Source: Aldehydirespirator sp965117015
GTDB taxonomy: Bacteria; Actinomycetota; Acidimicrobiia; Acidimicrobiales; Aldehydirespiratoraceae
Assembly: GCA_965117015.1 (NCBI GenBank)
Contig: OZ220747.1
Location: 744,001 to 808,000, forward strand
Length of the DNA: 64,000 nucleotides
Direction: 5' to 3'
The position numbers and the translations under genes were made by a program. Within the stretch, counting starts at the first letter, position 1. Each line of letters opens with the position of its first letter. Below the pieces are notes generated by a model. That model ran no database searches and was not told the origin of the DNA. It saw only the letters and a program-made list of their open reading frames with translations. Shown piece by piece: positions 8,325-17,298 of the stretch.

Positions 8325-9596
8325 TCAGGCCCTCTCGGAGACCGGGTCGGACGGCTCGTCGGAGCGGGCCGCTTCACGGTCGCGGGCACGCCGTCCGCTG
8401 CGCACCGCCCGGACCAGCAGGAGGGCCGCCCCGGCGAACACCAGCAGCGAGACGATGGTGACCGCGGCCTCGCTCCAGCCCTGCTCGCGGCCCACCTCCA
8501 AGGCGGTCAGGAACAGGAACCAGCCCAGCGCCACCGGTATGAGCGCCTTCCATCCGAGGTCCATGAGCTGGTCGTAGCGGAACCGGGGCAGCGTGGCCCG
8601 CATCCACACGAAGCAGAACAGCAGCACGAACAGCTTCAGGAAGAACCAGACCACGCCCCACGCCCAAGCGATGCCGACGCCGCCCACCTCGCTCACCAGC
8701 ACCGGACCGGCCGGCCCGCCGAAGAACAGGGTGACGATGATGGCCGACATCGTGATCGTGTTCATGAACTCGGCCAGGAAGAACAGCGCGAAACGGATGG
8801 ACGAGTACTCGGTGTGGAATCCGCCCACGAGCTCCTGCTCAGCCTCGACCAGGTCGAAGGGCGGGCGGTTGAGCTCGGCCGTGCCGGCGATCATGAACAC
8901 GATGAAGGGCACCAGGCCGGTGACGATCACGTTCCAGCGGGGGACGATGCCGAAGTAGCCCTCGGCCGCCTGCGCAACCACCATGTCATGGGTGGACAGG
9001 CCCCCGGTCACCAGCACGATGGACGCCACCGCCAGGCCTAGCGCGGCCTCATAGCTCACCATCTGCGCCGACGCCCGCACCGACCCCAGCAGGGGGTACT
9101 TGGACCCCGACGACCATCCGGCCAGCATCACGCCGTAGACGGCCACCGAGCTCATGGCCAGGAACAGCAGGATCCCGATCGGCGGGTCGGCCACCTGCAG
9201 GTAGGTAGTGCGACCCCACCACTCGACCTGCCCGCCGTTGTTGAAGTCTCCGCCCAGCGGAACGATCGCGAAGGCCAGGAAGGCCGGGATGAGCGACAGG
9301 TACGGCGCCAGCTTGAACACGAACCGGTCCGACCGGTCGGGCACCAGGTCCTCCTTGAAGAAGAGCTTGGTGCCGTCGGCGAGGGTCTGCAGGATGCCGA
9401 AGGGCCCGGCGATCGTGGGTCCGAAGCGCTGGTGCATCCCTCCGAGCAGCTTGCGCTCGAACCAGATCATCAGCATCACGGCCACCAGCAGGAAGCCGAA
9501 GGCCACCACCACCTTGGCCAGGGTCAACGCGACCTCGACCAGGCCGATGTCGCCCGCCAGCATGGGATCGGCGGCCAGCACGAGGGTGCCGCTCAC
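8325..9596 (-). CDS. nuoH: NADH-quinone oxidoreductase subunit H
   Basis: The 423-residue membrane subunit forms the quinone chamber. It contains WFERKLLGGMHQRFGP, GILQTLADGTKLFFKED and TAELNRPPFDLVEAEQELVG, the charged loops that contact NuoB and NuoD. The GTG at 9596 was chosen because it forms a GTGA overlap with the nuoG stop; the reading frame stays open further upstream only as translation of nuoG DNA. The basic C-terminal tail is an extension. Confidence 0.94.
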   Translation of the reverse strand: MSGTLVLAADPMLAGDIGLVEVALTLAKVVVAFGFLLVAVMLMIWFERKLLGGMHQRFGPTIAGPFGILQTLADGTKLFFKEDLVPDRSDRFVFKLAPYLSLIPAFLAFAIVPLGGDFNNGGQVEWWGRTTYLQVADPPIGILLFLAMSSVAVYGVMLAGWSSGSKYPLLGSVRASAQMVSYEAALGLAVASIVLVTGGLSTHDMVVAQAAEGYFGIVPRWNVIVTGLVPFIVFMIAGTAELNRPPFDLVEAEQELVGGFHTEYSSIRFALFFLAEFMNTITMSAIIVTLFFGGPAGPVLVSEVGGVGIAWAWGVVWFFLKLFVLLFCFVWMRATLPRFRYDQLMDLGWKALIPVALGWFLFLTALEVGREQGWSEAAVTIVSLLVFAGAALLLVRAVRSGRRARDREAARSDEPSDPVSERA

Positions 9597-12187
9597 CGGG
9601 CTTCCACCTCCACCACGGTGACGTCGGTGCCCGCGGCGATGAGAGAGTTGGCCGGTGAGCCCGGCGCCAGCCAGTGGACCCTCAACGAGCCGGCCGGCAC
9701 TCCGGCGTCGGCGGTCAGGGTCGCCTCGATGTGACCGAAGTCGGAGACGACCCGCACGGCGGCACCTTCGTCCAGGCCGCTCGAGGCGAGGTCGTTCGGG
9801 TTGATGCGGGCGGACGGGGCGGGGGCCAGGTTCCGGCTCGACTCGCAGTGGCGCAGCATTGTGCCGTCGTCGTACATCGTGCGCGAGGCCACCAGCAGGA
9901 AGGCGCCCTCGGGTGCTTCCTCGAGTGGGTCCTCCCGGCCGGCGGGTCCGGTCGCAGGTTCCGTCCGGCCGACGGGGCTTCGCCCCATTGTCGGCCGCCC
10001 GGACCTGCGCCACCCCCCGGCCTCGCCGACTGCCTCATTGTCCGGCCGCAGTAGCACACCCTCCACGGGGTTCGCGTTAAGGGACTCCTCGCTGATTGAG
10101 GCGTGGACCTCCGAGACTTGGGCTAGTTCAGCTCTGATGGCTTCGGGGGACTCAAGCCCTTCGGTCGAGCCGGGCTTGAGTCTTTCGGCCAGGTCGGCTG
10201 CGATCATCCAGTCGGGGCGGGCTGTTCCGGGCGGGGTGACCTTGCGGCTCATGGGGCTGACCCGGCCCTCCAGGTTGGTGAACGTGCCGTCGCATTCGGT
10301 GGGGCCGGCCGCCGGCAGCACGATGTCGGCGGCCAGGGAGGACGAGTCGTTCATGAAGAGGTCCACCGCCACCACGAGGGACGCTCCTCGCAGGCCCCGG
10401 TAGGCGAGGTCGCGGTCGATGAAGTCGTTGAGGGGATCGGCGCCGACGAGCAGGAGCACGTCGATGTCGCCGCGAGCGGCGGCCCTGAGAACGCCGGCCG
10501 CGTCCAGTCCCGCGGCTGCCGGCAGCCGGGGCCACGCTCCGGCCAGCGGTCCATCGCCATCGATGCCGTCCAGCCGCACCCGGCCGGGCAGCAACTCCGG
10601 CGACAAGCCTGCCTCCAGCGCGCCCATCACGTTGCCTCGCCGCAACGCGGGCAGGAAGCTCGCCGACGGCAGCGCTGACAGTTCCATCCCAGCCGCCTCG
10701 ACGACCTCTGCTCCCTCGGCCAGCGACGCCCGGCCCAGCACCACTGTCACGCCGTCATCGGCATCGGCAAGGCACCGCGCCGCCGCTTCGAGTTCGGACC
10801 GGTCCACGCCGGTGCTTCCGGCCTCGAACCCGTCGCCGGCAGCCGCAGCCACCAATGCGCTCACCAGTTGAGCCGTGGTGCCGGGGCGGGGGCGCAGCGA
10901 GTGCTGGGCTAGGTGCGACAGGCCGGTCTCGCACGGCGTGACCTCGATGAGCTTCACCCCGTCGTTGACGATCCCGTGACGCAACCGCAAGTACAGGGTG
11001 CCCAGTTCCTCCTTGGGGTCGGGGCCGATCAGGACCACGGTGCCGCCGGGCCGGCAGGCGTCGTCGATGGTGGCTCTGGGCAGGCCGAGGACCACTGCCG
11101 GGTCGAGGCCGTCGTTGAGTTGGGCGTCGACGTTGTCGGTGCCGATCACGCCCTTGGCCAGCTTGGCCCACATGTACTGGGCCTCGTTGGTGAGCCGGGC
11201 CCCGCCCAGTACGGCCACCCGCTCGGGCGGCGCCTCGCCCACTGCGCCGGCGATCCGGTTGAGAGCCTCTCCCCAGCCAGCCTCCCGCCACTCTGAGACC
11301 CCACCGCCCGCGGCGTCCCTCAGCATCGGAGCGGAGAGACGCTCGTCGCTGTTGAGGGCCTCGAAGCCGAAGCGCTCCTTGTCCGTCAGCCATCCCCAGT
11401 TGACGGCGTCGGCGTCGGCGCCCAGCACCCGCAGCACGCGGTTGCGCGACGCCTGCACCGCCACCCTGGCTCCCACGCTGTCGACCCAGGCAGTGGACAG
11501 TGTCTCGGTGAGGTCCCAGGGGCGGGCCTTGAAGCGGTAGGGCGCGGCCGTCAGTGCGCCCACCGGGCAGATCTGCACGGTGTTGCCCGAGAAGTACGAG
11601 GCGAAGGGCTCGTCGGTGAACGTGTTGACCTCGGTGTGATTGCCGCGGCCCATGAAGTGAATGAGGGCGTCGCCGGCCACCTCGTCGGCGAAACGGGTGC
11701 AGCGGTCGCAGAGGATGCAGCGCTCCCGGTCGAGGTAGACGGTCTCGCTGATGGCGATGGGCTTGGCGAAGTGACGCTTCTCCTCCACGAAGCGGGTCTC
11801 CCCCGGCCCGTAGGCCATGGTCTGGTCCTGCAGGGGGCACTCACCGCCCTTGTCGCACACCGGGCAGTCGAGCGGGTGGTTGATAAGCAGGAACTCCAGC
11901 ACGCCGTCCTGGGCCTTCTTGGTGGCCTCGGACTCGGTGGACACCTTCATGCCCTCCGACACCGGCACCATGCAAGAGGGTTGCAGGGCGAAGCCTCGCC
12001 CCGTGTCCACTTCCACCAGGCACATGCGGCACATGCCCACCGGGCTCATCCGCGAGTGGTAGCAGAACCTCGGGATGTAGGTGCCGCTGCGCTCGCAGGC
12101 CTCGATCAGCATCTCGCCGGGGCGCGCTTCCACCGCGGCGCCGTCCACCGTGATCTCCACGGTCGTCTCGGGCTCGGTCGCAGTCAC
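9593..12187 (-). CDS. nuoG: NADH-quinone oxidoreductase subunit G, without N7 ligands
   Basis: The 864-residue peripheral subunit starts with a 2Fe-2S domain (CYHSRMSPVGMCRMC and a later SCMVPV). This is followed by H-x-C-x2-C-x5-C (HPLDCPVCDKGGEC) for N5 and CILCDRCTRF with QICPVGALT for N4, then a molybdopterin-oxidoreductase-like domain. The cysteines that bind the extra N7 cluster in many bacterial NuoG proteins are missing: the corresponding stretch reads STAWVDSVGARVAVQ. The GTG start overlaps the nuoF stop as GTGA. The middle of the C-terminal domain is poorly conserved and alanine-rich. Confidence 0.94.
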   Translation of the reverse strand: MTATEPETTVEITVDGAAVEARPGEMLIEACERSGTYIPRFCYHSRMSPVGMCRMCLVEVDTGRGFALQPSCMVPVSEGMKVSTESEATKKAQDGVLEFLLINHPLDCPVCDKGGECPLQDQTMAYGPGETRFVEEKRHFAKPIAISETVYLDRERCILCDRCTRFADEVAGDALIHFMGRGNHTEVNTFTDEPFASYFSGNTVQICPVGALTAAPYRFKARPWDLTETLSTAWVDSVGARVAVQASRNRVLRVLGADADAVNWGWLTDKERFGFEALNSDERLSAPMLRDAAGGGVSEWREAGWGEALNRIAGAVGEAPPERVAVLGGARLTNEAQYMWAKLAKGVIGTDNVDAQLNDGLDPAVVLGLPRATIDDACRPGGTVVLIGPDPKEELGTLYLRLRHGIVNDGVKLIEVTPCETGLSHLAQHSLRPRPGTTAQLVSALVAAAAGDGFEAGSTGVDRSELEAAARCLADADDGVTVVLGRASLAEGAEVVEAAGMELSALPSASFLPALRRGNVMGALEAGLSPELLPGRVRLDGIDGDGPLAGAWPRLPAAAGLDAAGVLRAAARGDIDVLLLVGADPLNDFIDRDLAYRGLRGASLVVAVDLFMNDSSSLAADIVLPAAGPTECDGTFTNLEGRVSPMSRKVTPPGTARPDWMIAADLAERLKPGSTEGLESPEAIRAELAQVSEVHASISEESLNANPVEGVLLRPDNEAVGEAGGWRRSGRPTMGRSPVGRTEPATGPAGREDPLEEAPEGAFLLVASRTMYDDGTMLRHCESSRNLAPAPSARINPNDLASSGLDEGAAVRVVSDFGHIEATLTADAGVPAGSLRVHWLAPGSPANSLIAAGTDVTVVEVEAR

Positions 12188-13602
12188 TGGCTCGCTCCTG
12201 CGGGGACTACTTCGATGGGGATGGGGTCCCGGCGAGTGATCTTGGCTTCGTACTCGTGGCGGAAGCGGCGGATGGTGGACACCACCGGGGCCACCGCGGA
12301 AGGCCCGAGCGGGCAGATGGTGGTCTGGCGGGGCGGGAACGGCACCGCCTCTTGGCCGTTGTGGGCTGCCACCGGGTAGGGGCCGGGGCTGATGTTGTCG
12401 CCTATGTCGAGCAGCAGATCGATGTCGGAGGGCCGCCCGTCCCCGTCGAGGATGCGGCGCAGGATCTGTTCCAGCCAAGTGGTGCCCTCACGGCACGGAG
12501 TGCACTTCCCGCACGACTCGCGGGCGAAGAACTTCACCACCCTCCAGGCGGCCTTAACTGCGTCGGTGGTGTCGTCCATGATCACGATGGCGCCCGACCC
12601 GAGCATCGAGCCGGCCGCGCCCACCGGGCGGGCCTCCAGCGGCAGGTCCAGGTGCTCGGGGAAGAACCAGGGCGCGGAGCCCCCGCCGGGGATGAACATC
12701 TTGAGCTCGTGACCGTCGCGGATCCCCTGGCAGAAGTTGTCGCCGTAGATCAGCTCCCGGAAGGTGGTCACGCCGTGCTCGACCTCGTACACCCCGGGCC
12801 GGCGCAAATGGCCCGACACTGCGAACATTCGCGTGCCCGGCGACGATTCCGACCCGTAGCGGCGGTAGGCCTCAGCCCCGTTGACCATCATCCAGGGCAG
12901 GTTGGAGAGGGTCTCCACGTTGTTGACGATGGTGGGCTGGCCGTAGAGACCGACCGCGGCCGGGAAGTACGGCGGCTTCAGGCGGGGCATGCCCCGGCGG
13001 CCCTCCAGGCTCTCGATGAGCGCGGTCTCCTCGCCCACGATGTAGGCCCCCGCGCCCCAGGCCATCACGATGTCCACCGAGAAGTCCGTGCCGCAGATGT
13101 CGCGCCCCACGTAGCCGGCCTCGTAGGCCTCGTTCAGGGCGGTCGCGATGCGCTCCTGGGCCAGGGCCATCTCGCCCCGCACATACAGGAAGCACTGCTG
13201 CAGTCCCAGCGCGTAGCAGGCGATCAGGCACCCCTCGATGAGCTGGTGGGGATCGCGCTCCATGAGCAGGCGATCCTTGTAGGTGCCCGGCTCGCTCTCG
13301 TCGCCGTTGACGACGAGGTAGTAGGGATGCTTGCCCGGCGGCAGGAAACCCCACTTGACGCCTGCGGGGAACCCGGCGCCGCCCCGTCCCAGCAGCGTGG
13401 CCGCCCGCACCTCTTCATGCACCGCGGCCGGGGTCATCTCCAGCGCGGCCCGAAGTCCCGCATAGCCGCCGGTGGCCTCGTACCGCGCCAGGGTGAACGA
13501 GTCGTCGTGCGTGAAGCGGCTCGTGATGAGCTTGGGCCCGTCGTTGTTCACATAGCCGGGCGCATGCGCGATGTAGCCGTTCACAGCCATCTGCTGATCC
13601 AT
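12184..13602 (-). CDS. nuoF: NADH-quinone oxidoreductase subunit F (NADH and FMN binding)
   Basis: The 472-residue NADH dehydrogenase subunit has the NADH loop GRGGAGFPAG, the FMN-binding NGDESEPGTYKDR, and the N3 cluster motif CGKCTPCREG with its fourth cysteine in TICPLGPSA. Between the last two elements there is an extra segment (about PGPYPVAAHNGQEAVPF) compared with the family pattern as I know it. The start overlaps the nuoE stop (TGATG). Confidence 0.95.
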   Translation of the reverse strand: MDQQMAVNGYIAHAPGYVNNDGPKLITSRFTHDDSFTLARYEATGGYAGLRAALEMTPAAVHEEVRAATLLGRGGAGFPAGVKWGFLPPGKHPYYLVVNGDESEPGTYKDRLLMERDPHQLIEGCLIACYALGLQQCFLYVRGEMALAQERIATALNEAYEAGYVGRDICGTDFSVDIVMAWGAGAYIVGEETALIESLEGRRGMPRLKPPYFPAAVGLYGQPTIVNNVETLSNLPWMMVNGAEAYRRYGSESSPGTRMFAVSGHLRRPGVYEVEHGVTTFRELIYGDNFCQGIRDGHELKMFIPGGGSAPWFFPEHLDLPLEARPVGAAGSMLGSGAIVIMDDTTDAVKAAWRVVKFFARESCGKCTPCREGTTWLEQILRRILDGDGRPSDIDLLLDIGDNISPGPYPVAAHNGQEAVPFPPRQTTICPLGPSAVAPVVSTIRRFRHEYEAKITRRDPIPIEVVPAGASQ

Positions 13603-14216
13603 CAGCTAGCCACCTCGACGTCGTTGCGAGCCAGCCAGACCGGCGCCTCTCGGGCCTGCTCCGGCGGGACGACCCCCGCGAGGCGCTCGGCCGGTATCGA
13701 CTGCCTCACCCTCGACAGGGCGCCGTGGTGGGGGATGTCCAGGCGGCCGGCGCGCAGGTCCTCGACCAACCGGTCGAAGTCGTCGGGGGTTACCGGGCCG
13801 CGGTAGCGGTAGTTGACCTGCAGGCACGGGGCCTCGGTGCAGGCCGCGATGCACTCCGCCTCCTCGACAGTGAACATGCCGTCGCCGGTAGTGCCGCCCA
13901 CCTCCACATCCAGCGACTCGCAGGCGTGCTCCAGCAGCTCCTCGCCGCCCCAGAGCAGGCACGAGATGTTGGTGCAAATGTTGATCATGTACGTACCGAC
14001 CGGCTCGAAGCGGAACATCTCGTAGAAGCCGGCCGTGCCCTTCACCTCGGCCGGGGTGGCTCCGACCAGCTCGCCGACACGGCGCATGGCGGAGTCGGTG
14101 AGGTACCCGTCCTGCTCCTGCGCCAGGTGCAGCAAAGGGATGAGCGCGGATCGCGGCCGGGGAAACCAGCCGATGATCTCAGCAGCCAGCACCTCGTTGG
14201 CAGGACTGAGCGTCAC
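13602..14216 (-). CDS. nuoE: NADH-quinone oxidoreductase subunit E
   Basis: The 204-residue thioredoxin-fold subunit carries the N1a 2Fe-2S ligands in CTNISC and CIAACTEAPC. The GTG at 14216 is supported by a GGAGG ribosome-binding site 7 bases upstream and by the family N-terminus; a longer extension is rejected. It follows a 142-base spacer after nuoD that holds a strong stem-loop and a tandem repeat, the only large gap in the operon. The C-terminal 40 residues are an extension. Confidence 0.94.
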   Translation of the reverse strand: MTLSPANEVLAAEIIGWFPRPRSALIPLLHLAQEQDGYLTDSAMRRVGELVGATPAEVKGTAGFYEMFRFEPVGTYMINICTNISCLLWGGEELLEHACESLDVEVGGTTGDGMFTVEEAECIAACTEAPCLQVNYRYRGPVTPDDFDRLVEDLRAGRLDIPHHGALSRVRQSIPAERLAGVVPPEQAREAPVWLARNDVEVAS

Positions 14217-14249
14217 CGACCCGCCTCCGTAATGCACAGGCGGCGGACG

Positions 14250-14306
14250 CCGGTGCTCGACTTGCGAGTGAGTAGGGCGAAGCCCGTGCGAGCAAGCGAG
14301 CACCGG
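14250..14306. repeat. long stem-loop between nuoD and nuoE
   Basis: The sequence 14250-14265 (CCGGTGCTCGACTTGC) pairs with 14292-14306 (GCAAGCGAGCACCGG) over 15 base pairs with a single bulged A. The 26-base loop contains a second small hairpin, GGGC-GAA-GCCC. No run of T follows in the operon direction, so it is more likely an RNA processing, stabilising or attenuating element than a simple terminator. Confidence 0.7.
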
Positions 14307-14358
14307 TGGCCGACGCCGGAACGAACAGGCAGGTGGCCGTCGCCGGAACGAACAGGCC
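14305..14358. repeat. two-copy 27-bp tandem repeat after nuoD
   Basis: Copies 14305-14331 and 14332-14358 share GGTGGCCGxCGCCGGAACGA followed by ACAGGC and differ at two positions. The second copy ends exactly at the nuoD stop codon (14359-14361), so the repeat is wholly non-coding and sits in the nuoD-nuoE spacer. Confidence 0.85.
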
Positions 14359-15648
14359 TCACCGGTCCACCTCGCCCATGATCGGGTCGACGGAGGAGAT
14401 GATGGCCACGCCGTCGGCGATCAGGCCGTCCTGCATCAGGTGCGGCAGGGTCTGAAGGTTCACGAAGCTGGGCGCCCGCACATGCACCCGGTACGGCACC
14501 GACGTGCCGTCGCTCACCAGGTACACGCCGAGCTCTCCCCGGGGGGATTCCACCGCGGCGTAGGCCTCCCCCGGGGGAACCTTGAAACCCTCGGTGAAGA
14601 TCTTGAAGTGGTGGATCAGCGCCTCCATCGATTCGTCGATGCGGGCTCGAGGCGGAGGCGTCACCTTCTTGTCCTGCGTCCGGAAGTCGCCCGACGGCAT
14701 CGCGTCGATGATCTGGGCGACGATGCGCAGCGACTCGCGGATCTCATTGAGGCGGATGGCATACCGGTCGTAGCAGTCGCCGTGGGTTCCCACGATGACG
14801 TCGAAGTCCACCTCGTCGTAGAACAGGTAGGGCTCGTCGCGCCGCAGGTCCCAGGCCAGGCCCGCGCCTCGCAGCATCGGCCCGGTGGCCCCGAGGGCGA
14901 CCGCCTCGGCGGCGCTGATGATGCCAACGCCCTGGAGCCGCTCGCGCCAGATGGGCTGGCCGGTCAGCAGCGTGTCGTACTCGTCGAGTCGAGGCTCGAT
15001 CAGCTCGATCAGCTCGGCTACATCGGTGCGCCAGTCGGCGGGCAGGTCGGCGGCCACCCCTCCGGGCCGGATGTAGTTGTGGTTCATGCGCAGGCCGGTG
15101 ACCTTCTCGAAGAAGCGCAACACCTCCTCGCGCTCGCGCCACCCGTAGATCATCATCGACACCGCGCCCAGGTCCATGCCGTTGGTGGCCATGAACAGCA
15201 GATGCGAGCTGACCCGGTTGAGTTCGCACATCAGCATGCGGATCCAGGTGGCCCGGTCGGGCACCTCGATGCCCAGCAGCCGCTCCGTGGCCAGCGAGAA
15301 CGCCAACTCGTTGAACAGCGGCGAGGCGTAGTCCATGCGGGTCACGTTGGTCCCGCCCTGCAGGTACGTGAGATTCTCGCCGGTCTTCTCCATGCCGGTG
15401 TGGAGGTAGCCGATGACCGGCTTGGAGCGCATCACGGTCTCGCCCGACAGCTCCAGCATCAGCCGCAGCACGCCGTGGGTCGACGGGTGGGACGGACCCA
15501 TGTTCAGCAGCACCAGTTCGTCGTCGCCGGGATCGTCGGGGTCGCCGCCGATCTCCGCGGCCTCGGCCTCCGACATGCGCAGCACCGCGGAGGACTCTCG
15601 GCGGCTGACCCGCTCGGCGCCTGCGGGGGCGATGTCAGTCGTGCTCAT
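14359..15648 (-). CDS. nuoD: NADH-quinone oxidoreductase subunit D
   Basis: The 429-residue 49-kDa-type subunit lines the quinone-binding site next to cluster N2. The family signature LNMGPSHPSTHGVLRLMLEL, HTGMEKTGENLTYLQG and the C-terminal DPIMGEVDR are all present. The N-terminal 40 residues before this core are an acidic extension. The start is 13 bases after the nuoC stop. Confidence 0.96.
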   Translation of the reverse strand: MSTTDIAPAGAERVSRRESSAVLRMSEAEAAEIGGDPDDPGDDELVLLNMGPSHPSTHGVLRLMLELSGETVMRSKPVIGYLHTGMEKTGENLTYLQGGTNVTRMDYASPLFNELAFSLATERLLGIEVPDRATWIRMLMCELNRVSSHLLFMATNGMDLGAVSMMIYGWREREEVLRFFEKVTGLRMNHNYIRPGGVAADLPADWRTDVAELIELIEPRLDEYDTLLTGQPIWRERLQGVGIISAAEAVALGATGPMLRGAGLAWDLRRDEPYLFYDEVDFDVIVGTHGDCYDRYAIRLNEIRESLRIVAQIIDAMPSGDFRTQDKKVTPPPRARIDESMEALIHHFKIFTEGFKVPPGEAYAAVESPRGELGVYLVSDGTSVPYRVHVRAPSFVNLQTLPHLMQDGLIADGVAIISSVDPIMGEVDR

Positions 15649-15661
15649 CGCGGGCTTCCCG

Positions 15662-16150
15662 TCACCTGACGTTGGAAGCGGCCTTGAACTGGACCGGTAT
15701 CCGGCCGCTGTCGTAGTCCTTGCGCAGCGGATGGCCCGACCAGTCCTCGGGCATCAGGATCCGCGAGGGGTCGGGATGGCCCTCGAAGGCGATGCCGAAC
15801 ATGTCGTAGACCTCGCGCTCGAGGCTCTCCGAACCGGGCCACAGATCGAACAGGGTGGGCAGGGTGGGGTCGTCGGCGGGAACCTGCACCCGCATGCGCA
15901 GGCGCTCCCGCCGCTCGTGCGACATCAGGCCGGCCACCACCTCGAACCGCTCCGGCTGCACCCCTTCGGGCAGGCTCCGGTCGGCGCCGTACGTCAGGTA
16001 GTCGACTGCGGTGAGGTCGATGAGTTGGTCGAAGCCGTCGGCTCGGGCCGCCGCAGCCACGTCGAGCCATTGGCTCGGTGACGGATGGATCACGGCCTGG
16101 CCGCGGGACGGCCGGTCGTCCCCGACCGGGGCCCCGTAGCGCTCAGCCAT
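15662..16150 (-). CDS. nuoC: NADH-quinone oxidoreductase subunit C
   Basis: The 162-residue 30-kDa-type subunit of the peripheral arm contains the conserved block ESLEREVYDMFGIAFEGHPD followed by GHPLRKDY. The ATG at 16150 overlaps the nuoB end by 8 bases, as elsewhere in the operon. It is separate from nuoD, unlike the fused nuoCD of enterobacteria. Confidence 0.95.
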   Translation of the reverse strand: MAERYGAPVGDDRPSRGQAVIHPSPSQWLDVAAAARADGFDQLIDLTAVDYLTYGADRSLPEGVQPERFEVVAGLMSHERRERLRMRVQVPADDPTLPTLFDLWPGSESLEREVYDMFGIAFEGHPDPSRILMPEDWSGHPLRKDYDSGRIPVQFKAASNVR

Positions 16151-16742
16151 CTCGGCCGCGAATGGTGGTGGTCGCGGTCTGGCCGTCGATCTGTTGAACC
16201 GCGATGCCGGCACCGCCGGACTCGCCGGCGGCTCGGCGGGCCAGCAGCTCTCCGGACAGGATCTCGTGGTGGAGCGTGAATATGGCGTGCATCAGCGTCT
16301 CGGGACCGGGCGGGCATCCCGGCGCGTACACGTCCACGGGCACCACCTGGTCGACGCCCTGAACGATGGCGTAGTTGTTGAACATGCCTCCGCTGGAGGC
16401 GCAGACGCCCATCGAGATGACCCACTTGGGCTCCATCATCTGGTCGTAGATCTGGCGCAGCACCGGGGCCATCTTCTGGGAGACCCGGCCGGCGACGATC
16501 ATCAGGTCGGCCTGGCGGGGCGAGGCCCGGAAGACCTCCATGCCGTAGCGGGCCAGGTCGTAGTGGGCCGCCCCAGTGGCCATCATCTCGATGGCGCAGC
16601 AGGCCAAGCCGAAGGTCGCAGGCCAGAGGCTTCGGGCCCTGGACCAGTTGACCAGGTCTTCCAGCTTGGACGTCATGAAGTTGTGCTGGATGGCCTTCAA
16701 GCCGTCCTCTCGCAGATCGGCAATCTGGTCAGCAACCCCCAT
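16143..16742 (-). CDS. nuoB: NADH-quinone oxidoreductase subunit B (cluster N2)
   Basis: The 199-residue subunit binds the terminal 4Fe-4S cluster N2 that reduces quinone. The ligands are visible as the tandem cysteines in GLACCAIEMM, then ISMGVCASSGG and YAPGCPPGP. The C-terminal 30 residues are a variable tail. The start overlaps the nuoA stop by one base. Confidence 0.96.
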   Translation of the reverse strand: MGVADQIADLREDGLKAIQHNFMTSKLEDLVNWSRARSLWPATFGLACCAIEMMATGAAHYDLARYGMEVFRASPRQADLMIVAGRVSQKMAPVLRQIYDQMMEPKWVISMGVCASSGGMFNNYAIVQGVDQVVPVDVYAPGCPPGPETLMHAIFTLHHEILSGELLARRAAGESGGAGIAVQQIDGQTATTTIRGRDG

Positions 16743-17242
16743 CAGGCCACCTCCGAGCCACTAGGGACGCGACCCTCGAGACCCACCCGCCGCACCGTGG
16801 TGCGGGCGGTGCGGTCTGCGGACACCATCTGCTCCTCGGACGCGACCTCCTCGGAGGGGCTTGCCGAGCGACTGGACTTCGACGCCGGCCCCCATTCGAG
16901 TGCGCCGGCGGAGATCAGATACACGAACGACTCGAACACCGCGAAGCTGAACACCAGCAGGACCACCAGGCCGAAGAGACCCAGACCGCCCCGGGCCACC
17001 GCGTAGGGGTAGAACAGCACGATCTCCACGTCGAAGACGATGAAGATCATGGCCACCAGGAAGAACCGGACCGGAAACCGCTCAGGAGTGTCGCGCGACG
17101 GCACGATCCCGCACTCGTAGGGATCCAGCTTGGGCACGGTCGCCCGTCGGGGAGCCAGCAGACCCGAGGCGACAAAGCTCCCCGCCGCGAACAGCGCCGC
17201 CAACACGAACAGCGCGAACAGGGGGAGGTACTGGCCTAGCAC
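16742..17242 (-). CDS. nuoA: NADH-quinone oxidoreductase subunit A
   Basis: The 166-residue membrane subunit has three transmembrane helices and the loop DPYECGIVP, followed by FDVEIVLFYPYAV. The GTG at 17242 is the most upstream start possible, because an in-frame stop lies two codons before it. A 45-residue charged tail extends beyond the last helix. The gene begins 40 bases after the bc-complex operon ends, with no obvious promoter between. Confidence 0.94.
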   Translation of the reverse strand: MLGQYLPLFALFVLAALFAAGSFVASGLLAPRRATVPKLDPYECGIVPSRDTPERFPVRFFLVAMIFIVFDVEIVLFYPYAVARGGLGLFGLVVLLVFSFAVFESFVYLISAGALEWGPASKSSRSASPSEEVASEEQMVSADRTARTTVRRVGLEGRVPSGSEVA

Positions 17243-17245
17243 CGC

Positions 17246-17298
17246 TCAGGCGTCCACTCGTAGGACGACGTTCCTCCGCATATCAGGCGTCCACTCGT
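17246..17298. repeat. 16-bp direct repeat at the bc-operon/nuoA junction
   Basis: TCAGGCGTCCACTCGT occurs at 17246-17261 and 17283-17298, 37 bases apart. The copy at 17283 encodes the last residues (RVDA) and stop codon of the preceding gene; the other is non-coding and lies just in front of nuoA. This looks like a small duplication of a gene end. Confidence 0.85.

Noticed and set aside
9597..10013. N-terminal extension of nuoH into nuoG
   Set aside because: The extra residues are low-complexity translation of nuoG; the GTG at 9596 gives the family N-terminus and the GTGA overlap.
14250..14306. Rho-independent terminator after nuoD
   Set aside because: The stem is strong but no T-run follows in the operon direction, and nuoD lies downstream of it in the same transcript with intact genes on both sides.
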